Assembly (NCBI GenBank): GCA_018830135.1
Contig: JAHJTB010000159.1
Location: 1 to 34,207 of the forward strand
Direction of reading: 5' to 3'
DNA length: 34,207 nt
DNA from: Pseudomonadota bacterium
GTDB lineage: Bacteria > Desulfobacterota > Desulfarculia > Adiutricales > JAGVGV01
Position 1 is the first letter of the stretch; every line of letters starts with the position of its first letter. Below are positions 1 through 8,466 of this stretch, piece after piece. The position numbers and the translations under genes were made by a program. The notes under the pieces were generated by a model. It saw nothing but the letters and a program-made list of their open reading frames with translations. It searched no databases and was not told the origin of the DNA.

Positions 1-1185
1 AAGGTGGTTCTGGCCTATTCCGGAGGTCTGGACACCTCCGTCATTCTGAAGTGGCTCGGCGAGGAGTACGGGGCCGAGGTGGTGGCCTTCGCCGCCGACC
101 TGGGCCAGGGCGAGGAACTGACCGGCCTGGATAAAAAGGCGCGCGACACCGGCGCCATGGCGGTCTATATCGATGACCTCCGGGAGGAGTTCGTCCGGGA
201 CTTCATATTCCCGGCCCTTCGGGCCAACGCGGTTTACGAAGGCACCTACCTGATGGGCACCTCGCTGGCCAGGCCGCTGATCGCCAAGCGTCAGGTCGAA
301 ATCGCCTGGGCCGAAGGGGCGGACGGCGTCTCCCACGGGGCCACGGGCAAGGGCAACGACCAGGTCCGTTTCGAACTGACCTACATGGCCCTCGAACCGT
401 CGCTGGTGATCGTGGCGCCCTGGCGGATGTGGGACATGCACTCCCGGTCCGACCTGATCGGGTTCGCCTCCAAACACGGCATTCCGGTTCCGGTCACCAC
501 GGCCAAGCCTTACAGTTCCGACCGGAACATGCTGCACATGAGTTTCGAGGGCGGTGTGCTGGAAGACCCCTGGGCCGAACCGGACGACTCCATGTTCGTT
601 CTGACCGCGTCTCCGGAAAAGGCCCCGGACCGGCCGACCTATGTGGAGATCGATTTCGAGGCCGGCAGTCCGGTCCGCGTTGACGGGGAGCCGCTTTCTC
701 CGGCCGCCCTGCTCTCCCGGCTTAACGATCTGGGGGGAAGCAACGGTATCGGCCGGGTGGACATGGTCGAAAACCGGTACGTGGGCATCAAGTGCCGGGG
801 CGTGTATGAGACCCCCGGGGGTACGATTCTCCATGCGGCCCACCGGGCCATGGAGTCCATCACTCTGGACCGGGAGGTCATGCACCTCAAGGACTCACTG
901 ATCACCCGTTATGCCGAACTGGTCTATTACGGTTACTGGTTTTCACCGGAAATGAAAGCCATGCAGGCCCTGGTCGACCAGACCCAGGCCGGGGTGAGCG
1001 GCACGGTCCGGCTCAAGCTCTACAAAGGGAACTGCGCCGTGGTGGGCCGCAAGTCGGAGCGATCGCTCTATGATCCGGACTTCGCCACCTTCGAGGCGGA
1101 TCAGGTTTACGATCAGGCCGACGCCGGCGGTTTCATCCGGCTCAACGGCCTGCGGCTCAAGATACAGAACCTGCTCCAACGTTAG
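1..1185 (+). CDS. argG: argininosuccinate synthase, 5'-partial
   Basis: Catalyses ATP-dependent condensation of citrulline and aspartate to argininosuccinate, the penultimate step of arginine synthesis, in the cytosol. The N-terminal ATP pyrophosphatase loop SGGLDTS is at the very start of the window. The reading frame is open to base 1 (Lys-Val-Val-Leu-Ala-Tyr), and family members carry a few residues before this point, so the true start lies just outside the window and the GTG at base 4 is an internal Val. About 393 residues are visible, close to the usual 400. The STGKGNDQ-type citrulline/aspartate loop is seen as [12 protein letters not shown]. argH follows 36 bases downstream, so the two form an arginine pair. 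Identification is secure; only the first residues are missing. Confidence 0.97.
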   Translation, partial: KVVLAYSGGLDTSVILKWLGEEYGAEVVAFAADLGQGEELTGLDKKARDTGAMAVYIDDLREEFVRDFIFPALRANAVYEGTYLMGTSLARPLIAKRQVEIAWAEGADGVSHGATGKGNDQVRFELTYMALEPSLVIVAPWRMWDMHSRSDLIGFASKHGIPVPVTTAKPYSSDRNMLHMSFEGGVLEDPWAEPDDSMFVLTASPEKAPDRPTYVEIDFEAGSPVRVDGEPLSPAALLSRLNDLGGSNGIGRVDMVENRYVGIKCRGVYETPGGTILHAAHRAMESITLDREVMHLKDSLITRYAELVYYGYWFSPEMKAMQALVDQTQAGVSGTVRLKLYKGNCAVVGRKSERSLYDPDFATFEADQVYDQADAGGFIRLNGLRLKIQNLLQR

Positions 1186-1221
1186 GGACCGTCGGCAGCG
1201 GCAAGGGAAAAGAGGAGGGCC

Positions 1222-2643
1222 ATGGCCGCCGGAGAAAGATCAGAGACCAAACCGTGGGGGGGACGGTTCGCCAAGGGGTCCGACGAACTGCTGGAGGCGT
1301 TTTCCGCCTCGATCCATTTCGACTACCGGCTCTACCCGTACGACATCGCCGGGAGCAAGGCCCATGCCAGGATGCTGGGCCGGCAGGGACTCGTTCCCCC
1401 GGAGGAGGCCGAGGCCATGGTCGAGGGCCTCGAGGCGATCCGGGCCGACATCGAGGCCGGCCGCTTCCAGTGGGACCCCAAGCTGGAAGACGTGCACATG
1501 AACATCGAACGGGCCCTGGCCGAACGGATCGGACCGGCCGGAGAGAAGCTTCACACGGCCCGAAGCCGAAACGACCAGGTCGTCCTGGACACGCGCTGCT
1601 TCGTCCGGGACGCGGTGAACGCGGTCTCCGGCCTGGTCGTGGGACTGCGCCTGGCCCTGGTCCGACGGGGACTGGAACATTCGGACCTGATCATGCCCGG
1701 GTACACGCATCTCCAGCGGGCCCAGCCGGTGCTCCTGGCCCATCATCTCATGGCCTACCAGGAAATGCTGTCCCGGGACAACGAGCGGCTGGCGGACCTG
1801 TCCAGGCGGGTGGACGTCATGCCCCTGGGCAGCGCGGCCCTGGCGGGCACCGGGCTGCCCATCGACATGAAGTTCGTGGCGAGGGAACTCGGCTTTTCCC
1901 GGGTATCGGCCAACAGCATGGACGCGGTGTCCGACCGGGATTTCATCGTCGAATTCCTTTCGGTCTCGGCCATGCTGATGATGCACCTGTCCCGGCTCTC
2001 GGAAGACCTGATCCTGTGGGCCACCTCGGAGTTCGGCTTCGTTCGCTTTCCCGACGAACTGGCCACCGGGTCGTCCATCATGCCCCAGAAGAAGAACCCG
2101 GACGTGCCCGAACTGGTCCGGGGCAAGACCGGCCGGGTGTACGGCCACCTCGTGGGACTGCTGACGATCATGAAGGGCCTGCCCCTGTCCTACAACCGGG
2201 ACCTCCAGGAGGACAAGGAGCCGCTGTTCGACACGGTCGACACCCTGGCCGCCGTGCTGCCCATCATGACCCGGCTGATCGAGGGGTTGGAGTTCCAGGC
2301 CGAAGCCATGAGGGCCGCGGCGGACGATCCTTTCATCACGGCCACCGACCTGGCCGATCACCTGGTCAGGCAGGGCGTGCCTTTCCGGCGGGCCCACGCT
2401 CTGGTCGGCCGCACGGTTCGCTACTGCCTTGAACGCGGCATCGGCCTGTCCAACCTGTCCCGGGAAGAACTGGTCCGGCTCTGCCCGGAGGTCGGGGAAA
2501 ACGTGCAACGGGAACTGACCATCGAGGCATCGGTATCGGCCCGGACCACCCCCGGCGGGACCGCTCCGGGCCAGGTCCGGGCCGCCCTGCGAAAGGCCTT
2601 GGGCCGGCTTGAAAAAGCGGCATCGGGGAAAAAGGGACGATGA
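1222..2643 (+). CDS. argH: argininosuccinate lyase
   Basis: Cleaves argininosuccinate to arginine and fumarate, completing arginine synthesis. The 473-residue length is normal for the fumarase/aspartase superfamily. The signature loop GSSIMPQKKNPD lies at residues 283-294 and carries the catalytic Ser of the family. HTARSRNDQ, around residues 111-119, is the substrate-binding motif, and the N-terminal KPWGGRF is typical of ArgH. The ATG at 1222 follows a purine-rich GAGGAGGG ribosome site. The stop codon overlaps the start of the next gene as ATGA (2640-2643), implying coupled translation with the lipoprotein gene. Confidence 0.97.
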   Translation: MAAGERSETKPWGGRFAKGSDELLEAFSASIHFDYRLYPYDIAGSKAHARMLGRQGLVPPEEAEAMVEGLEAIRADIEAGRFQWDPKLEDVHMNIERALAERIGPAGEKLHTARSRNDQVVLDTRCFVRDAVNAVSGLVVGLRLALVRRGLEHSDLIMPGYTHLQRAQPVLLAHHLMAYQEMLSRDNERLADLSRRVDVMPLGSAALAGTGLPIDMKFVARELGFSRVSANSMDAVSDRDFIVEFLSVSAMLMMHLSRLSEDLILWATSEFGFVRFPDELATGSSIMPQKKNPDVPELVRGKTGRVYGHLVGLLTIMKGLPLSYNRDLQEDKEPLFDTVDTLAAVLPIMTRLIEGLEFQAEAMRAAADDPFITATDLADHLVRQGVPFRRAHALVGRTVRYCLERGIGLSNLSREELVRLCPEVGENVQRELTIEASVSARTTPGGTAPGQVRAALRKALGRLEKAASGKKGR

Positions 2644-3713
2644 CCTGTCGGGCGACCATAACGGCGGCCTTGATGCTGGTGCTGGTTCTGTCCGCGGCCT
2701 GCGGCGTCAAATCGCCTCCATTCCCGGCCGACGTCCTCCTGCCGGACCGGGTCTCCGGGCTGGGCTACGAGTTCGCCGAGGACGGGCGGCTGATCGTGTC
2801 CTTCCGGCCCCCGACCAAGAACGTCGAGGGCCTGCCGCTCGAAGACCTGGGCGGCTTTCTGGTCGAACGCAGCGAGAACCGGCTGGACAGCGGCTTTTGC
2901 CCCGGCTGTCCGGTTCGATACGACCAACGGTTCCGCATCCCGGCCGTCAAGCCGCCGGCCCGGCTGTCCGTGGCCCAGGTGACCTACCGCTTCGAGGACC
3001 GGCTCACGGAGGGATACGTCTACCACTACCGGGTCCTGGCCTACGATTCGGACGAGCAGTTGCATCCCGGGCGGGAGCGGACCCTGGCCGTTCAATTCGG
3101 CACCCCCTGCCGCCCGCCGGACGCCATCGATGTGGAAACCGACGACAAGGTGGTCGTTTTGCGCTGGCCGCCGTCGGACAGCCTGGTCGATGGACGCCCG
3201 GCGACCGATCTGGCCGGTTACAACCTCTACCGCCAGCAGGGCCTGGCGGAATGGAGCCGGGTCAACGTCGATCGGCCCTGGGAGAATACCGTTTACGAGG
3301 ACACCCAGGTGATCAACGGAACGACCTATTTTTACAAGATTCGTTCGGTCCGGAAAAGGGGCGAGACATTGATCGAAGGGCCGCCGTCACCCATCGTCGC
3401 GGCCATCCCACTTGACTTGACACCACCACCTCCACCTGTTAAGGTAGGCGCCGCCTCGACGAAAAAAGGCGTCAGCCTTTCCTGGGGCCGGATTGACGCA
3501 CCCGATCTGGCCGGTTACCGTGTCTATCGGCGAGCGCAGAACCAGGCCCGCTTTGAAAGAATCGGACCGGAACTCATTACAAGGCCGCTGTTTGTGGACG
3601 CTGAGGTCAAACCCGGCAGGGTCTATTACTACCGGATCACGGCCGTCGACGGCGCACCGGCCGCTAACGAGAGCGAATGGACCCGGGAAGTCCAGATTCG
3701 ATATGAACCCTAA
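2640..3713 (+). CDS. fibronectin type III domain lipoprotein
   Basis: Predicted 357-residue envelope lipoprotein of unknown role. The N terminus is a short charged stretch, a hydrophobic segment and LSAAC at about residues 17-21. That is a plausible but imperfect lipobox, because position -3 is Ser rather than Leu/Val/Ile. Three fibronectin-III-like modules follow, with repeated features such as LAGYNLYRQ, LAGYRVYRR and VYYYRITAVDG; the last two modules are clearest. Its position between argH (ATGA overlap) and lysA (21 bases) makes it part of the same transcript. A similar small lipoprotein beside lysA occurs in many Gram-negative bacteria (LptM/YifL-like placement), but this one is much longer and I see no homology to that family beyond the lipobox. 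Confidence 0.8.
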   Translation: MTCRATITAALMLVLVLSAACGVKSPPFPADVLLPDRVSGLGYEFAEDGRLIVSFRPPTKNVEGLPLEDLGGFLVERSENRLDSGFCPGCPVRYDQRFRIPAVKPPARLSVAQVTYRFEDRLTEGYVYHYRVLAYDSDEQLHPGRERTLAVQFGTPCRPPDAIDVETDDKVVVLRWPPSDSLVDGRPATDLAGYNLYRQQGLAEWSRVNVDRPWENTVYEDTQVINGTTYFYKIRSVRKRGETLIEGPPSPIVAAIPLDLTPPPPPVKVGAASTKKGVSLSWGRIDAPDLAGYRVYRRAQNQARFERIGPELITRPLFVDAEVKPGRVYYYRITAVDGAPAANESEWTREVQIRYEP

Positions 3714-3734
3714 CCTGGCGCGGTCGTAGGAATC

Positions 3735-5000
3735 ATGCACCATTTCAACTATCGAGACGATGAGTTGCACTGCGAGGAAGTGCCTCTGGCCCGCATCGCC
3801 GACGAAGTGGGCACCCCCGTGTATGTTTACAGCCAGGCCACCCTGGTCCGGCATTACCATGCCTTTGACCAGGCCTTCGAAGGCCTGGACCATCTGGTCT
3901 GTTACTCGGTCAAGGCCTGTTCGAACATCAGCCTGATCCGCCTGTTTTCCGATCTGGGCGGCGGCTCGGACATCGTGTCCGGCGGCGAGTTGTTCCGGGC
4001 CCTGCGGGCCGGCGTGCCCGCCTCCCGGATCGTCTACTCCGGGGTGGGCAAGACGCCGGACGAGATTCGTCAGGCCCTCGATGCCGACATCCTCATGTTC
4101 AACGTCGAATCCCCTCAGGAACTGACGACGCTGAACCGGATCGCTTCGGACCTGGGCCGGACGGCCCGGATAGCCCTGCGGGTCAATCCCGACGTCGATG
4201 CCAAGACCCATCCCTATATCTCCACGGGTCTGAAAAAGAACAAGTTCGGCATCGCTCACGAGAATGCCCTGGCGGAGTACCGGCGGGCCATGAGTCTGCC
4301 CGGCCTCGAAGTCGTCGGCATCGACTGCCACATCGGCTCCCAGTTGACCGAAGTCGGTCCCTTTGTCGACGCGGTGGGCCGCCTCAAGGACCTCCTGGAT
4401 GCCTTGCGGACCGAAGGGATGGCCATTCGCTACCTGGACCTGGGCGGCGGGCTGGGCATCACCTACGAAGCAGAGGAACCGCCCCAGCCGGCCGAGTACG
4501 CCGGGGCGGTGCGCGAGGCCCTGGCCGGGCTGGACGTGACCCTGATTCTGGAACCCGGGCGGGTCATCGTGGGCAATGCGGCCGTCTTTCTGACCCGGGT
4601 TCTTTACACCAAGCAGACGGAATTGAAACGATTCGTCATTGTGGACGGGGCCATGAACGATCTGCTTCGTCCGACACTTTACGGTTCGTTCCACGGCATC
4701 GAGCCCGTGCGCCGGAAAGAAGGCCCCAGGGCCAGGGTCGACGTGGTCGGACCCATTTGCGAAACCGGGGATTTTTTGGCCCGGGACCGGGATTTGCCCG
4801 GGGTCGAGGCCGGGGACCTGCTGGCGGTCATGAGCGCGGGTGCATATGGTTTTTCCATGAGTTCGAATTACAATTCGAGACGAAAAGCGGCGGAAGTCCT
4901 GGTCAACGGGCGTGGATTCCACGTCATCCGGCGGCGGGAGATTTACGAGGATTTGCTACGAGGAGAGGAAATTCCGGCTCATATCGAGCGGGGAGGCTGA
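3735..5000 (+). CDS. lysA: diaminopimelate decarboxylase
   Basis: PLP enzyme that decarboxylates meso-diaminopimelate to L-lysine, the last lysine step. It is a 421-residue fold-III decarboxylase. The PLP Lys is K60 in [13 protein letters not shown] sits near residue 199, the glycine-rich phosphate loop is [12 protein letters not shown] is present, and the C-terminal signature CETGDF has Cys at about residue 342. An AGGAA ribosome site precedes the ATG. dapF starts two bases after its stop, so the two are co-translated. All residues expected for activity appear present. Confidence 0.96.
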   Translation: MHHFNYRDDELHCEEVPLARIADEVGTPVYVYSQATLVRHYHAFDQAFEGLDHLVCYSVKACSNISLIRLFSDLGGGSDIVSGGELFRALRAGVPASRIVYSGVGKTPDEIRQALDADILMFNVESPQELTTLNRIASDLGRTARIALRVNPDVDAKTHPYISTGLKKNKFGIAHENALAEYRRAMSLPGLEVVGIDCHIGSQLTEVGPFVDAVGRLKDLLDALRTEGMAIRYLDLGGGLGITYEAEEPPQPAEYAGAVREALAGLDVTLILEPGRVIVGNAAVFLTRVLYTKQTELKRFVIVDGAMNDLLRPTLYGSFHGIEPVRRKEGPRARVDVVGPICETGDFLARDRDLPGVEAGDLLAVMSAGAYGFSMSSNYNSRRKAAEVLVNGRGFHVIRRREIYEDLLRGEEIPAHIERGG

Positions 5001-5001
5001 G

Positions 5002-5829
5002 ATGATCGGTCTGGAATTCACGAAAATGAGCGGCCACGGCAACGACTTCATACTGGTTGACAACTGGGACGGTCAGGTCGGTCAGGCCGACATGCCGGGG
5101 CTGACCAAGGCGGTCTGCCGGCGTCACCTGGGCGTGGGCGCGGACGGCATGGTTTTTATCGAGGCGGGTCCGGACGAAGTGGACTTTGCCTGGCGGTTTT
5201 TCAATTCCGACGGCAGCGAGGCCGAAATGTGCGGCAACGCAGGCCGGTGCGCGGCGCGCTTTGCGTATATCAACGGCATCGCTCCGGCGGAGATGCAGTT
5301 CATGACCCGGGCCGGGATCATCCAGGCCCAGGTGGGGCCGGACACGGTCAGGATTCAAATGACCCGGCCCGGTCCGGCCGAAATGGACTGCACCCTGGAC
5401 CTGGAAGAAGGACCGCTGACGTTCTGCGCCATGAACACGGGCGTGCCCCACATGGTGACCTGGGTCGACGACATCGAGGCGGCGCGGGTTCAGGAGATGG
5501 GACGGGTGATCCGGTTCCACCCCCGTTTCCAGCCGGCCGGCGCCAACGCCAATTTCGCCCAGATTCAGGCGCGGGACCACATGGCGGTGCGCACGTACGA
5601 ACGAGGCGTGGAGGACGAGACCCTGGCCTGCGGGACCGGATGCGTGGCCTCCGTGCTGCTGGCCGCGCTCCAGGGACGGGTCGATTCGCCCACACGGGTC
5701 CTGACCCGGGGCGGCGAGGACCTGATCGTCCATTTCACGCTCAAGGACGGTGAATTCGAGGAGGTGTTCCTGGAAGGCCCGGTACGGGTCATATGCACCG
5801 GCCGCCTGGGGCTGGATGCATTACTTTAA
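5002..5829 (+). CDS. dapF: diaminopimelate epimerase
   Basis: Converts LL-diaminopimelate to the meso form, for peptidoglycan and for LysA. The start is placed at ATG 5002, giving MIGLEFTKMSGHGNDF, the canonical DapF N terminus; longer readings would run back into lysA. It has 275 residues. The two catalytic cysteines are in MCGNAGRC (C77) and ACGTGC (C210). The ribosome site GGGGAGG lies in the end of lysA. With DapL upstream in the pathway, the LL isomer made by DapL is the direct substrate here. Confidence 0.96.
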   Translation: MIGLEFTKMSGHGNDFILVDNWDGQVGQADMPGLTKAVCRRHLGVGADGMVFIEAGPDEVDFAWRFFNSDGSEAEMCGNAGRCAARFAYINGIAPAEMQFMTRAGIIQAQVGPDTVRIQMTRPGPAEMDCTLDLEEGPLTFCAMNTGVPHMVTWVDDIEAARVQEMGRVIRFHPRFQPAGANANFAQIQARDHMAVRTYERGVEDETLACGTGCVASVLLAALQGRVDSPTRVLTRGGEDLIVHFTLKDGEFEEVFLEGPVRVICTGRLGLDALL

Positions 5830-5852
5830 TCACGGAGGTTTGGGAGGGCGAC

Positions 5853-6728
5853 ATGTTTGAAGGCGTCATGGTGGCCATTGTCACTCCGTTCTCCGCTGGT
5901 CAGATCGATGAGGAGGCCTTCCGCCGGCTCATCAACTACCAGATCGAAAACGGGGTCCATTGCATCGTTCCCTGCGGGACGACCGGCGAATCGCCGACAC
6001 TGTCCCACGAGGAGCATCGCAAGGTGATCAAAATGGCGATCGACGAGGTCAAGGGGCGGGTGCCCGTTCTGGCCGGGACCGGCTCCAACAGCACCGCCGA
6101 AGCCATCGAACTGACCCGCTACGCCAAGGAGGCCGGTGCGGACGGGGCCCTGATGGTCTCGCCGTACTACAATAAGCCCACCCAGGAAGGCATCTACCAG
6201 CATTTCAAGGCCGTGGCCGAAGCCGCGTCCCTGCCCATCGTCGTCTACAACATTCCCGGGCGGACCGGCTCGAACATCCTGCCCGAAACCATGGGCCGAC
6301 TGGCAAAGATCGATCAAATCGTCGGGCTGAAAGAGGCCACGGGCGACCTGGGCCAGATGGCTTTGACCATCCAGGCCTGCGGGCCGGAGTTCAAGGTCGT
6401 CTCGGGTGACGACAACCTGACTCTGCCCCTCATGGCCGTTGGCGGCCGGGGTGTCATTTCCGTGGCCAGCCACCTGGTGCCCAGGCGGATGGTCGAACTG
6501 TACGACAAGTTCATGGCCGGAGACATAGACGGGGCCCGCAGGATTCATTACGAACTGCTGCCCCTGTTCAAGGCCATGTTCCTCGAGACCAACCCCATAC
6601 CGGTCAAGACCGCCTTGGGCATGATGGGCATGATCAAGCCCGAGTTCCGACTGCCCATGTGCCCCATGAGCGAAGCCAACCAGGCCACGCTGCGCGGCCT
6701 GCTCGAATCGTACGGCCTGGTCAAGTAA
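5853..6728 (+). CDS. dapA: 4-hydroxy-tetrahydrodipicolinate synthase
   Basis: Class I aldolase condensing pyruvate with aspartate semialdehyde, the first committed lysine/DAP step. The start is ATG 5853 (MFEGVMVAIVTPF), preceded by GGGAGGG; an in-frame ATG at 5793 lies inside dapF and adds non-homologous sequence. It has 291 residues. The Schiff-base Lys is K160 in GLKEATGD, the catalytic Tyr is Y132 in VVYNIPGRTG, and CGTTGESPTL binds the substrate carboxylate. It is 23 bases downstream of dapF and ends before a hairpin-bearing gap that precedes dapB. Confidence 0.96.
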   Translation: MFEGVMVAIVTPFSAGQIDEEAFRRLINYQIENGVHCIVPCGTTGESPTLSHEEHRKVIKMAIDEVKGRVPVLAGTGSNSTAEAIELTRYAKEAGADGALMVSPYYNKPTQEGIYQHFKAVAEAASLPIVVYNIPGRTGSNILPETMGRLAKIDQIVGLKEATGDLGQMALTIQACGPEFKVVSGDDNLTLPLMAVGGRGVISVASHLVPRRMVELYDKFMAGDIDGARRIHYELLPLFKAMFLETNPIPVKTALGMMGMIKPEFRLPMCPMSEANQATLRGLLESYGLVK

Positions 6729-6751
6729 GCCAATCATCGGACTGGCGCAAA

Positions 6752-6785
6752 GCGGGCGGGACGCCGGGACAGGCGTCCGGCCCGC
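6752..6785 (+). other. strong intergenic hairpin between dapA and dapB
   Basis: A 14-base arm (6752-6765) and its near-perfect complement (6772-6785, one mismatch) enclose the 6-base loop GGGACA. No U-run follows, so it is not an ordinary intrinsic terminator. An mRNA-stability or processing structure between dapA and dapB is possible, but GC-rich DNA makes chance hairpins common. Confidence 0.45.
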
Positions 6786-6812
6786 CGCCTTGTTGTCCAA
6801 CCGGGGGAAGTC

Positions 6813-7616
6813 ATGACAAAAATCGTTGTCGCCGGCGCGGCCGGCCGTATGGGTTCCCGCATCATGCGGGCCGTGCTGGACACGGACGGGCTCGAACTGG
6901 CCGGGGCCTTCGAGCGGTCCGATCATCCCGACCTGGGCCGGGACGCCGGACTGGCGGCCGGCCTGGGTGAAGTCGGGTTGACTTTGGCCTCCGGCCTGGA
7001 GGCGGTCATCGAGGCCGGAGACGTCATAATCGACTTCACCACGCCCGGGGCCACCATGAACAACCTGGAGACGGCCGCCGGGGCAGGCAAGGCCATGATC
7101 GTGGGTACCACCGGCTTTTCGGCCGAACAGAGACAGCGGATCGAAGCCTTGGCCGGAACCACCCGCCTGGTGGTGGCGCCCAACATGAGCGTGGGCGTCA
7201 ATCTGCTTTTCAAGATCGTGGGAGACGTGGCCCGCATTTTGGGTCCGGGCTACGACGTCGAGATCGTCGAGGCTCATCATCGCTTCAAGAAAGACGCGCC
7301 CAGCGGCACGGCGGTTCGTCTGGCCGAGGTGGTCGCCGAGGCCCTGGACCGCCGGATCGGCGAATGCGGCGTGTACGGCCGCCAAGGTTTGGTCGGAGAA
7401 CGAACCGCCCGCGAGATCGGCGTCCTCGCCGTCCGGGCCGGCGACATCGTCGGCGAGCACACGGTCATGTACGGCGGAATCGGAGAACGGATCGAGATCA
7501 CCCACCGGGCTCACTCAAGGGACACCTTCACCATGGGCGCGGTCCGCGCTGCGGCCTGGGTCGTCGGACAAAAACCGGGCCTGTACGACATGCAGGACGT
7601 ATTGGGATTGAGGTGA
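6813..7616 (+). CDS. dapB: 4-hydroxy-tetrahydrodipicolinate reductase
   Basis: Reduces the DapA product with NAD(P)H to tetrahydrodipicolinate, the substrate of DapL. It has 267 residues. The Rossmann loop GAAGRMGS is at about residues 7-14, DFTTPGAT follows, and the substrate site HHRFKKDAPSGTA carries H155, H156 and the KK pair at 159-160. The start is ATG 6813 after GGGGGAAG. The C terminus ends in the family-typical GLYDMQDVLGL. The FAH-family gene starts 2 bases after the stop. Confidence 0.96.
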   Translation: MTKIVVAGAAGRMGSRIMRAVLDTDGLELAGAFERSDHPDLGRDAGLAAGLGEVGLTLASGLEAVIEAGDVIIDFTTPGATMNNLETAAGAGKAMIVGTTGFSAEQRQRIEALAGTTRLVVAPNMSVGVNLLFKIVGDVARILGPGYDVEIVEAHHRFKKDAPSGTAVRLAEVVAEALDRRIGECGVYGRQGLVGERTAREIGVLAVRAGDIVGEHTVMYGGIGERIEITHRAHSRDTFTMGAVRAAAWVVGQKPGLYDMQDVLGLR

Positions 7617-7618
7617 CC

Positions 7619-8383
7619 ATGCAAATCATACGTTTCACCCCGTATGAGGACCCGAGCCCGAGGGCCGGCCTGCTCGAAGGGGATACGATCCACGAACTGG
7701 CCGGCGACATCTTTCCCCCCTTTGAAAAGACCGGCCGGACCTGGGCCCTGGACCGGGCGGACCTGGCCGCCCCCTGTCGGCCGGGCAAGGTCGTCGCCAT
7801 CGGGCTGAACTACCGCGACCACGCCGAGGAGTTCAAACTTGAACTGCCCCAGGAGCCGATCATGTTCATCAAGCCGGCCTCCTCGGTCATCGGGCCCGGG
7901 GAAAAGATCGTCTGCCCGGGCATGAGCCGGCGGGTGGACTACGAGGCCGAACTGGCGGTGGTCATGGGCCGGCGGACCCGCTCCGTGAAAAAGGCAGAGG
8001 CCCTGGACCACGTCCTGGGCTACACCTGCCTCAACGACGTGACCGCCAGGGACCTGCAGGGCAAAGACGGGCAATGGACCCGGGCCAAGAGCTTCGATAC
8101 CTTCTGTCCCATCGGGCCGGCCATCGTGACCGGCCTGGACCCGGCCGACCTGTCCGTGGAGGCCTGGCTCAACGGTGAAAGAAAGCAGGGCTCCCGCACC
8201 TCGAACCTGGTCTTCGACGTGGCGGCGCTGATCGAATTCGTCAGCGCGGTCATGACCCTGGAACCGGGCGACGTCATCGCCACCGGCACTCCGTCAGGCG
8301 TCGGGCGCATGGTTCCCGGCGACCGCATCGAGGTCCGGATCGAGGGTGTCGGTTCGTTGGTCAACCCGGTCGGGCCCGAATAA
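7619..8383 (+). CDS. fumarylacetoacetate hydrolase (FAH) family protein
   Basis: Predicted metal-dependent hydrolase, decarboxylase or tautomerase acting on a 2-oxo acid. FAH-family members include acylpyruvases, oxaloacetate tautomerase/decarboxylase and the HpaG/HpcE isomerases. It has 254 residues with the start at ATG 7619; an earlier in-frame ATG lies within dapB. The FAH fold is clear: GLNYRDHAEE, then MFIKPASSV, the metal site DYEAELAVV, GYTCLNDVTARD, SFDTFCPIGP, and the C-terminal DVIATGTPSGVG. Because it sits between dapB and dapL, removal or repair of an oxo-acid by-product is a reasonable guess, but the exact substrate cannot be read from sequence. Confidence 0.9.
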   Translation: MQIIRFTPYEDPSPRAGLLEGDTIHELAGDIFPPFEKTGRTWALDRADLAAPCRPGKVVAIGLNYRDHAEEFKLELPQEPIMFIKPASSVIGPGEKIVCPGMSRRVDYEAELAVVMGRRTRSVKKAEALDHVLGYTCLNDVTARDLQGKDGQWTRAKSFDTFCPIGPAIVTGLDPADLSVEAWLNGERKQGSRTSNLVFDVAALIEFVSAVMTLEPGDVIATGTPSGVGRMVPGDRIEVRIEGVGSLVNPVGPE

Positions 8384-8393
8384 CGGAACATGA

Positions 8394-8442
8394 CCGGCCC
8401 GGCGGTCGCCCGGTGGGATTCCGGCCCGGCGACCTCGGCCGG
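8394..8442 (+). other. two-tier hairpin upstream of dapL
   Basis: CCGGCC (8394-8399) pairs with GGCCGG (8437-8442), and within it GGTCGCC (8404-8410) pairs with GGCGACC (8428-8434). The structure ends 24 bases before the dapL ATG and about 10 bases before its ribosome site. No U-tract follows. It may be an RNA-processing or stability element, or chance pairing in GC-rich DNA. Confidence 0.4.
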
Positions 8443-8466
8443 TAAAACCAGCTCAGAGGAAGTCGA

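Noticed and set aside
1240-2508. 422-codon ORF on the - strand opposite argH
   Set aside because: Antisense shadow of a secure gene in GC-rich DNA; residues are Gly/His/Gln/Pro-rich with no family motif.
3387-4922. 511-codon ORF on the - strand opposite lysA
   Set aside because: Shadow of lysA and the lipoprotein gene; no recognisable domain.
5826-7514. 562-codon ORF on the - strand opposite dapA and dapB
   Set aside because: Spans two well-supported genes and the gap between them, with biased composition and no motif.
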